The position numbers and the translations under genes were made by a program. Below, piece after piece: positions 1-4,544 of a stretch of DNA of 5,167 nucleotides (position 1 is its first letter; every line of letters begins with the position of its first letter). The notes under the pieces were generated by a model. The model did not search any database. It was given only the letters and a program-made list of their open reading frames with translations, and had not been told where the DNA came from. This DNA is from an uncultured Chthoniobacterales bacterium (GTDB taxonomy: Bacteria; Verrucomicrobiota; Verrucomicrobiia; Chthoniobacterales; UBA10450): the NCBI GenBank assembly GCA_955652155.1, contig CATPAT010000229.1, forward strand, positions 1 through 5,167. The letters run 5' to 3'.

Positions 1-687
1 GTCCAGATCATATCCGTCGACAAGCGCCCGCAGTCTCGGCGCAACCGCTGCAACGTTGTGTCGAGCGTCGAGCGGAACCGACGTCTGCGCGCTGTAGGCA
101 AGGTCCCACAGCCGCGAGCCTGGGCCGGCGAAATCCCAGTCGATGAAAACCCACCGATCGGGTGCCTTCACGAGGTTCCACGGAGCGGGGTCGTTGTGGC
201 AGATCAACTCCTTGCGATCCGGCGCGATCACTTGCTTCCACATCGCCGACGTAGGCGGGACAAACGAAGCGGTCGCCGTGTGGAGATCGCGTGCGGTGTT
301 GAGGCTGCCGGTGGCCGTCCAGGTCCCGTTCGCTGGATCGTACAGTTCCGCGCTCGCGGAAGGATTCAAGCCGCTATCAAGTCCCCCTGCGACGAGCACC
401 ATGCCGTTGGACAGCAACGTCGCCGAGTGCCTCGCACGTGCAGTGTTGAGGCTGCCGGTGGTGTTATATGTAAACGGGGCATCGCTGCTAGACAGTGTCG
501 ACACCGACTTTCTTTGGTAAACATGACTGGTAGCGCCGCCTTTTTGCGCAGTTCTGGTTACGCTGCCGCTGTCGTTTGCTTTAATGACAGTCCGTGTCGC
601 CGCCGATGCCGCGCCAGTACTAATGAAGATGGCCGCAGCGAAGAAGAGAGTGAGAAATGTTGCTCGGTAATTATTCAGCGTGATCAT
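1..687 (-). CDS. Chimeric secreted Kelch-repeat protein fused in frame to the C-terminal half of an APH-family phosphotransferase (partial, runs off left edge)
   Basis: The frame opens at ATG 687 and stays open to base 1 (229 codons). Residues 1-29 look like a signal peptide: R8, hydrophobic core about 10-24, probable cleavage after ASA (27-29). Residues 74-139 hold Kelch-type repeat sequence: GSLNTAR at 78-84 and again at 127-133, with NGMVLVAGG (94-102) and AELYDPANGTW (113-123) between. From about residue 138 the sequence is instead an APH-type kinase C-lobe: ASFVPP (140-145), catalytic loop CHNDPAPWN (163-171; H164, D166, N171) and the metal-binding FIDWD segment (181-185; D183) followed by GPGSRLWDLAY. 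The kinase N-lobe that binds ATP is absent, and a signal peptide would send the remainder out of the cytosol, so kinase activity is unlikely. This is either a true deletion fusion, a decaying gene, or an assembly chimera. Both parent families are recognised confidently; the reality of the join is uncertain. Confidence 0.72.
   Translation of the reverse strand, partial: MITLNNYRATFLTLFFAAAIFISTGAASAATRTVIKANDSGSVTRTAQKGGATSHVYQRKSVSTLSSSDAPFTYNTTGSLNTARARHSATLLSNGMVLVAGGLDSGLNPSASAELYDPANGTWTATGSLNTARDLHTATASFVPPTSAMWKQVIAPDRKELICHNDPAPWNLVKAPDRWVFIDWDFAGPGSRLWDLAYSAQTSVPLDARHNVAAVAPRLRALVDGYDLD
290..461 (-). repeat. Two copies of the Kelch-unit coding repeat, 147 bases apart
   Basis: The 25-base segments 437-461 and 290-314 (read on the minus strand) agree at 24 positions, with 19 identical bases in a row (443-461 and 296-314). 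Both encode TGSLNTAR. The spacing of 147 bases equals 49 codons, the period of the beta-propeller unit. After the second copy the match to the first unit ends abruptly near base 271, where the kinase-like sequence begins. Confidence 0.75.
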
Positions 688-691
688 AAGA

Positions 692-697
692 TCCTTT
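692..697 (-). promoter_or_regulatory. Ribosome binding site of the Kelch/APH fusion gene
   Basis: On the minus strand AAAGGA lies four bases before ATG 687. It fixes the start of the Kelch reading frame just ahead of the signal peptide and shows that the 5' end of this gene is an intact translation start even though the 3' part is foreign to it. Confidence 0.6.
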
Positions 698-902
698 TTA
701 CTAGTGAGCTGCTCCAGTTCCGCGCGAAACCGGGAACCACTCTCGGCAAGACTTCTTTCAAGAAGCGACTCACTCGGATGACTCGGGGCCCCGGTTGGAT
801 CTGGAGATCACGTTAAGCGGTGTCCCAGCGAAGGTCCAGCTTCCGAACTCAATCAGCCCGGCCGAAGATGCGTTGAAACGTCGGGTGACGTAATCGAGGA
901 CG

Positions 903-931
903 TTTTTACGAGGTCCCCTAATAAATGTCGA
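903..931 (-). promoter_or_regulatory. Possible sigma70-type promoter for the Kelch/APH gene
   Basis: On the minus strand TCGACA (931-926, five of six matches to TTGACA) is followed after 17 bases by TAAAAA (908-903, four of six to TATAAT). This would give a leader of roughly 200 bases before ATG 687. Found by eye only; matches of this quality occur by chance, and the promoter rules of the host phylum are not well known. Confidence 0.22.
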
Positions 932-986
932 TCTTTTTACGTGTAAGGCGTAACCTTATGCGACGCTGCGGAGCCACGCGAACCGC

Positions 987-1236
987 TTAAAAGTGACGAC
1001 GGGCGAACTCGCGACCAGATCCGGTTTTTAAATATCTCTCGAATGCGCGCGCCTTCATTTCAGACGTGAATGCGATAGCGGTTTCGATCTTCCAAGGCTT
1101 GCACTTCGCAGTGTGCGGGCAATTGCCTCGGTTGTGATCTCGCAAAACGAACGGACAGATTGCGCGTCACACCTGTGTAGTGAATTGCTGGGTCAGTTTC
1201 ACTGACAAGGATGTAAACGTACCAGAAGCGTTTCAT
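987..1236 (-). pseudogene. GIY-YIG nuclease-like small protein, broken by a single-base frameshift
   Basis: From ATG 1236 the protein begins MKRFWYVYILVSE with the GIY-YIG core (VYIL at 7-10, HYTGVTRNL at 19-27). That frame leaves the family after about RFA (residues 30-32). From about base 1139 a second frame carries exactly the missing half: HNRGNCPHTAKCKPWKIE, then TAIAFTSEMKARAFERYLK, then GSGREFARRHF and TAA at 989-987. Removing one base (t at 1140 on the plus strand; a on the coding strand) restores a protein of about 82 residues, the normal size for these stand-alone domains of the UPF0213/YhbQ type. Members bind DNA and some nick or cut it; their cell role is mostly unknown. An earlier TTG start at 1287 is possible but adds no family sequence. 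Sequencing error and true decay both fit. Confidence 0.82.
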
Positions 1237-1324
1237 AAGTCGGGCCCTGCCAAGCCGTAGTCTTGGAGCGCTGGACCTAAAGCGCAATTAAGATGGCCCG
1301 CCTACGTTTGCCTCCGGCGTGGCA

Positions 1325-1344
1325 GCCCCGAAAGCCTTCGGGGC
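1325..1344 (-). terminator. Hairpin directly after the tRNA-Thr CCA end
   Basis: A perfect 8-bp stem (GCCCCGAA/TTCGGGGC) with a four-base loop starts on the base next to the tRNA 3' CCA. It is probably the terminator or a 3'-processing signal of the tRNA transcript. There is no T-run after it, so it does not meet the classical intrinsic terminator rule. Confidence 0.5.
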
Positions 1345-1420
<76 letters not shown>

Positions 1421-1433
1421 GCGAAGCGGGCAA

Positions 1434-1461
1434 AGATTACATCCGTTGGCATCCGACTCAA
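1434..1461 (-). promoter_or_regulatory. Possible promoter of tRNA-Thr
   Basis: On the minus strand TTGAGT (1461-1456) is followed after 16 bases by TAATCT (1439-1434), with the overlapping TGTAAT (1441-1436) as an alternative -10. The box ends 13 bases before the mature tRNA 5' end, a sensible distance. The consensus matches are only moderate. Confidence 0.33.
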
Positions 1462-1512
1462 GCGGCTCTTGCCCACTAAACACGCGAAAAGACGGTGAAA
1501 TTCAGAGAACAA

Positions 1513-1542
1513 TTGCTGTTAACCCAAATCCTTTCGTGTATT
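1513..1542 (+). promoter_or_regulatory. Possible promoter of trpC
   Basis: TTGCTG (1513-1518) and TGTATT (1537-1542) are 18 bases apart and would start a transcript roughly 40 bases before the trpC GTG, just ahead of the start-site hairpin. The match is weak and was picked by eye. Confidence 0.2.
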
Positions 1543-1556
1543 TGGCGTGTTGGCCG

Positions 1557-1575
1557 CATAGCCTGGAAGGCTATG
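1557..1575 (+). promoter_or_regulatory. Hairpin holding the likely trpC ribosome binding site
   Basis: A perfect 7-bp stem, catagcc (1557-1563) with ggctatg (1569-1575), encloses the loop tggaa. The purine run ggaagg (1565-1570), the best Shine-Dalgarno candidate for trpC, lies partly in the loop and partly in the 3' arm. The stem ends 11 bases before the GTG start. It could limit or time translation; no trp-rich leader peptide or alternative attenuator fold is evident. Confidence 0.4.
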
Positions 1576-1586
1576 TTCCTGTTAGA

Positions 1587-2357
1587 GTGAATCGCCTGGA
1601 TGAAATTCTGCGGGTTAAACGGGCGGAGATAGAGCGTTTACGAGCGCGTGCCAAAGAACTCGAGCGCCAAGCGGCGCAACGAAATGATTTCCGTGATTTT
1701 CGATCCGCTCTGCAGCAAAGCGATGGAAGACTTGCGGTGATTGCCGAAATCAAAAAGGCGTCGCCATCGGCCGGTGTGATCGCAGCGTCTTTCGATCCAG
1801 TTGAGATCGCAAAAGATTACGAGCGCGGCGGCGCGAACGCGATTTCGGTTTTGACCGACACCAAATTCTTTCAAGGAAAACTGCAAGACCTGGCCGATGT
1901 GCGGCGTGCTGTTTCAGTTCCGCTCCTGCGCAAAGATTTTATTCTGAATGAGATTCAAATTGCGGAATCGGCCGCAAATGGCGCTGATGCGATTCTGTTG
2001 ATCGTCGCTGCACTCGAACAAAAGGAGCTTCTCGATCTCCTGGACGCGGCAGCGACCTATCGGCTAGATGCTTTGGTGGAAGTCCATACGCGCGAGGAGT
2101 TAAATCACGCGCTGGATGCCGGGGCGAAGATCATCGGAATCAACAATCGCAATCTGGCCACGTTCGATGTCGATCTTGCAGTAACCGAAGAACTTTGCCG
2201 CGAAGTGCCGGACGAAATCGTTCTCGTCTGCGAAAGTGGAATCAAAATGCTGCAAGATGTCGCGCGTGTGAAAGCGTGCGGTGCGGATGCAATCCTGGTC
2301 GGCGAAGCGTTAATGCGCCGAGAAATCTCGATCGAACAATTGGGCGCTGTGGTTTGA
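1587..2357 (+). CDS. trpC: Indole-3-glycerol-phosphate synthase
   Basis: The enzyme closes the indole ring: it converts 1-(2-carboxyphenylamino)-1-deoxyribulose 5-phosphate to indole-3-glycerol phosphate, with loss of CO2 and water, in cytosolic tryptophan synthesis. The 256-residue product is a complete TIM-barrel IGPS: N-terminal helix NRLDEILRVKR (2-12), AEIKKASPS (53-61; E54 and K56 catalytic), LLRKDFI (113-119; K116 matches the general-acid lysine), LVEVHTREE (163-171; E165), GINNRNL (184-190), CESG (215-218) and ILVGEALM (236-243) in the phosphate-binding end. I chose GTG 1587 because family homology starts there and the length fits the usual 255-270. The frame is open to 1446, but that extension has no family sequence and overlaps the likely tRNA promoter. 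No other trp gene is visible nearby, so it stands apart from a trp operon. It is a monofunctional enzyme, not fused to TrpF. Confidence 0.95.
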   Translation: MNRLDEILRVKRAEIERLRARAKELERQAAQRNDFRDFRSALQQSDGRLAVIAEIKKASPSAGVIAASFDPVEIAKDYERGGANAISVLTDTKFFQGKLQDLADVRRAVSVPLLRKDFILNEIQIAESAANGADAILLIVAALEQKELLDLLDAAATYRLDALVEVHTREELNHALDAGAKIIGINNRNLATFDVDLAVTEELCREVPDEIVLVCESGIKMLQDVARVKACGADAILVGEALMRREISIEQLGAVV

Positions 2358-2365
2358 AGTTCGGC

Positions 2366-2395
2366 CGAATCAGCCGCCTGCCACTGGCTGATTCG
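2366..2395. terminator. Shared hairpin between the convergent trpC and usp genes
   Basis: A perfect 10-bp stem, cgaatcagcc (2366-2375) with ggctgattcg (2386-2395), has a ten-base loop. It starts nine bases after the trpC stop, and its left arm contains the usp stop codon (2372-2370 on the minus strand), so it can fold in transcripts of either strand. Neither side has a T-run. It probably serves as a bidirectional terminator or 3'-end stabiliser. Confidence 0.5.
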
Positions 2396-3266
2396 ACGCG
2401 AACGCGCGCCGGATCGAGCGCCAAAACCCGCGCGGGCCCGGAAGAGCGCCGGCTCGCGCGACCAGGACCGGACAATTGGCGTGATTCAAAATGCTGCGAG
2501 TCAGATCACCCATAATGTAATGCCGGAACATGCCGCGGCCTTGCGACGAACCAGTCACGATCAGGTCGGGATTGCTTTTGCGGACTTCGGCGAAAACCTG
2601 GTCAACCACGATTCCGTGGCGAACATGCACTTCCATCGGGACGCCCAGTTTTTCGAGATCCTGTTTTTGGGTGCGGAGATTGATTCCAAGTTCTGAGTTG
2701 GATTCGAGCAAACGAGTGACGTCCTCTTCGAGTCGCACCAGATCGGCATAGATGGCCGGCGGCTCGGCCATGACGTGGAGCAACGTGACCGAAGCACCGA
2801 CCGCGGCCGCAAGTTTTCCGGTCAACTGAACGGCTTCTTCGATGAATTCCTTTCCGCCAGTGCAAACGAGAAAACGCTTCAATTGGGCCCACTCCCCCAT
2901 CGCCACCAGCACCGGCGGCGAAATCGATTTGATCACTTCGTAAGTTTTTTCGGAACGCCAATGCGGTCCGGTTGAACCGGTTTTCCGCGCACCGATTATC
3001 ACCAGGTCGTATTTTGCCTTTGCCGTTTCATTGACAATCTGACGGACCGGGTCGCCCGCACCGATCGCAATTTGCGGGGAAACACCTTTTTGACGCAACC
3101 ATTCGGCCTGCTTCTGGAGCGCTTCGCGCAGCGATGCTTCGTCATGGGATTTTTCGGCGATGCCAAGAAGGGTGGTGTCGGCACGGAGCGGTCCTGCCAG
3201 TGATGCGCCCAACCGCGTCGCGCTGTCGGCGGCCGGCATTCCATCGCTGCAAATCAAAATTTTCAT
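2370..3266 (-). CDS. Tandem-domain universal stress protein (UspA family)
   Basis: The 298-residue protein has two Usp domains. Domain 1 (about 1-124) opens with ILICSDGM (3-10; D8 at the nucleotide-binding position) and contains YDLVIIGARKTGS (86-98). Domain 2 (about 129-271) opens with RFLVCTGGK (131-139) and ends with DLIVTGSSQGRGMF (234-247) and CPVLVAR (265-271). A short basic tail follows. The usual ATP motif G-2x-G-9x-G-S/T is altered in domain 2 (G239-3x-G243-9x-G253-D254) and not recognisable in domain 1, so ATP binding is doubtful. Usp proteins are cytosolic and respond to starvation or stress, and often regulate a neighbouring transporter. Here the ATG lies seven bases after the permease stop, with no clear Shine-Dalgarno, which suggests translational coupling. 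Residues 169-205 between strands of domain 2 are charged and probably helical. The family is certain; the precise role is unknown. Confidence 0.93.
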   Translation of the reverse strand: MKILICSDGMPAADSATRLGASLAGPLRADTTLLGIAEKSHDEASLREALQKQAEWLRQKGVSPQIAIGAGDPVRQIVNETAKAKYDLVIIGARKTGSTGPHWRSEKTYEVIKSISPPVLVAMGEWAQLKRFLVCTGGKEFIEEAVQLTGKLAAAVGASVTLLHVMAEPPAIYADLVRLEEDVTRLLESNSELGINLRTQKQDLEKLGVPMEVHVRHGIVVDQVFAEVRKSNPDLIVTGSSQGRGMFRHYIMGDLTRSILNHANCPVLVARAGALPGPRGFWRSIRRAFASNQPVAGG

Positions 3267-3273
3267 GGCGTAA

Positions 3274-4194
3274 TTACACTTTGTGGCCGGTCATGAGTGT
3301 GTAAATAACGATGGCGGCGCCGATCAACGGCAATGGCACGAACGCCAGTCGGATTTTCGGACCGGCAAAATATTGAGTCGAGATCGCGCCGATCTGCGCG
3401 CCGATCGCGGCGCCCGTATTCATAACCAGTGCGATCAAAATATCGACATTGCCTTTGATCGCGTGACTAAGAGTTCCGTAACTGGCCGAGATGATGATCT
3501 CAAACAAATCGGTGCCAACGGCGAGATGGGTCGGAATGCCGACTACGTAAACCATCGACGGCATCCGGATGTAACCCGCGCCGCCGCCAAGAAATCCGCT
3601 GAACAATCCGCCCACGAACGCTACGAGCAAAATAATCCAAAGCGAAATGGTTACTCCAGACACTGGCAGGTTGATCATGGGCGGAAAATTCAGACGCTGG
3701 ATGCTGTGCGTGACATGGCGAAAGGAGGATTGGTCCTGCTTCGTGCTGACGCCGCTTATTTTGCCGCGCTGTAATGCTTTATTTTGGGACAGCGTTTTAC
3801 GGCTCTCCCAAATCATGAAGGTGGAGATGCTGATGTAGGCGGCAATTGAGACAACGCTGACCACCAGGTTGACGTTGCCGGCGCGCTTCAGTATCTGAAT
3901 CAATTGCGCGCCGACTTCCGCGCCACCGATCGTGCCAAGAGCCATGATCAATCCCAGTTTGAGATCGACATTGCCGAGGGCGCGATGCCGTTTCGCCGCC
4001 ACGACTGATTTGCCAACGATGTGCGCGAGGTCGGTGCCGACCGCGAAGTTCCAATCCAATCCGACCGCACGCAGAGCCGGTCCGGCAATAAAACTGCCAC
4101 CGACGCCGAAGAATCCGCCAAGAATCCCGATGAGGAACCCAACGATCGCCAGATAGATCGGACTGATGTGCGCGCCGGAGATTGGAAAAAACAT
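3274..4194 (-). CDS. TauE/SafE-family membrane permease (sulfite/organic anion exporter type)
   Basis: The 306-residue integral membrane protein has the two-fold internal repeat of the TauE/SafE (formerly DUF81) family. The first half has GFLIGILGGFFGVGGSFI (19-36) and FAVGTDLAHIVGKS (50-63); the second has GGLFSGFLGGGAGYIRMP (195-212) and LAVGTDLFEIIISA (224-237). Probable membrane spans are near 12-34, 48-66, 79-103, 108-129, 181-205, 212-235, 252-273 and 283-302. A hydrophilic stretch (about 131-178) joins the halves and ends in FPPMINLPVSG, which resembles a subgroup of TauE proteins with an enlarged central loop. Characterised relatives move sulfite, sulfoacetate or related anions; the substrate here cannot be read from sequence. 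ATG 4194 is chosen because GGAG lies five bases before it and the upstream gene stops two bases earlier. The 46-residue upstream extension overlaps that gene and has no family sequence. Confidence 0.93.
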   Translation of the reverse strand: MFFPISGAHISPIYLAIVGFLIGILGGFFGVGGSFIAGPALRAVGLDWNFAVGTDLAHIVGKSVVAAKRHRALGNVDLKLGLIMALGTIGGAEVGAQLIQILKRAGNVNLVVSVVSIAAYISISTFMIWESRKTLSQNKALQRGKISGVSTKQDQSSFRHVTHSIQRLNFPPMINLPVSGVTISLWIILLVAFVGGLFSGFLGGGAGYIRMPSMVYVVGIPTHLAVGTDLFEIIISASYGTLSHAIKGNVDILIALVMNTGAAIGAQIGAISTQYFAGPKIRLAFVPLPLIGAAIVIYTLMTGHKV

Positions 4195-4196
4195 AT

Positions 4197-4439
4197 TTAC
4201 TCCGAGCGGCCGCGCAGCAGTCGCAACAAAAATGTCGTCAGACCTTCGAGGACAACGGCCTGCCCGATGATGAGCAGGATCGCAACGCCGCCATAGGTAT
4301 ATCGATGGCGAATCTCCAACTGATAGAGCCATTCACCCAGAAAATGGAGAACGAGAAAAAAATAGGCGACCACGAGAACGGCATAAATGGCCAGCTCAAT
4401 CAGGAACGCGCGCAACGTTTTGGCCGTTTCCTTTTTCAT
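4197..4439 (-). CDS. Small two-helix inner-membrane protein, first gene of the TauE-Usp operon
   Basis: I do not recognise a named family. The 80-residue product starts MKKETAKTLR, a basic cytosolic N-terminus, followed by a hydrophobic span at about 11-35 (AFLIELAIYAVLVVAYFFLV within it), a short charged loop EIRHRYTYGG (42-51), a second span at about 52-72, and a basic end LLRLLRGRSE. Its stop lies two bases before the permease ATG, so it is almost certainly co-translated with it. It could be an accessory or stability subunit of the TauE-type permease; that is inferred from position only. ATG 4439 has GGAA three bases upstream. A GTG at 4469 would add ten residues and is an alternative start. 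The evenly placed charged ends and the packed operon position argue that it is a real gene. Confidence 0.8.
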   Translation of the reverse strand: MKKETAKTLRAFLIELAIYAVLVVAYFFLVLHFLGEWLYQLEIRHRYTYGGVAILLIIGQAVVLEGLTTFLLRLLRGRSE

Positions 4440-4544
4440 CCGTTCCAGAGTCTTCGCCTCGCGACGCACTCAAGGTCGTGTGGAATCATGGGGAAAAGCA
4501 AATTTTGTTGTAGCTGCCGCCGTCTCTAGCGACAGAATAGATGC

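Larger units (their letters stand above)
688..986. other. Gene-free stretch upstream of the Kelch/APH gene
   Basis: I see no convincing gene in these 299 bases. It contains a small hairpin at 752-765 (cttctt/aagaag, two-base loop), a GC palindrome at 784-793, a five-base-pair inverted repeat at 944-948/954-958 just downstream of the GIY-YIG remnant, and two copies of tttttacg (903-910 and 934-941) 31 bases apart. None of these is strong enough to name a function. It most likely carries the promoter and leader of the Kelch gene. Confidence 0.5.

Noticed and set aside
8..241. Minus-strand open frame over the APH part
   Set aside because: It is a shifted frame; the frame with CHNDPAPWN and FIDWD is the genuine one and runs off the left edge.
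58..816. Long plus-strand open frame (252 codons)
   Set aside because: It lies antisense to the Kelch/APH gene, whose minus-strand frame shows a signal peptide, repeats and kinase motifs; the plus-strand product has low-complexity arginine-rich sequence and no recognisable domain.
1060..1287. 75-codon GIY-YIG frame taken as an intact gene
   Set aside because: Its last part does not match the family, and the matching half lies in the neighbouring frame down to 987, so a frameshift explains it better.
1446..1586. Longer N-terminus for trpC from TTG 1446
   Set aside because: These 47 codons have no IGPS similarity, overlap the likely tRNA-Thr promoter region and would make the enzyme unusually long.
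3283..3774. Plus-strand open frame opposite the permease
   Set aside because: Shadow of a clear TauE/SafE gene; its product is polar and featureless.
4195..4332. Longer N-terminus for the TauE-type permease
   Set aside because: It overlaps the small membrane protein in another frame, has no membrane or family sequence, and ATG 4194 has a good GGAG upstream.
4440..4469. GTG 4469 as start of the small membrane protein
   Set aside because: Possible, but ATG 4439 gives a typical basic N-terminus close to the first membrane span and has a usable GGAA; kept only as an alternative.
4541..4543. ATG 4541 as thiD start
   Set aside because: It is out of frame with the ThiD signature; GTG 4545 is in frame.
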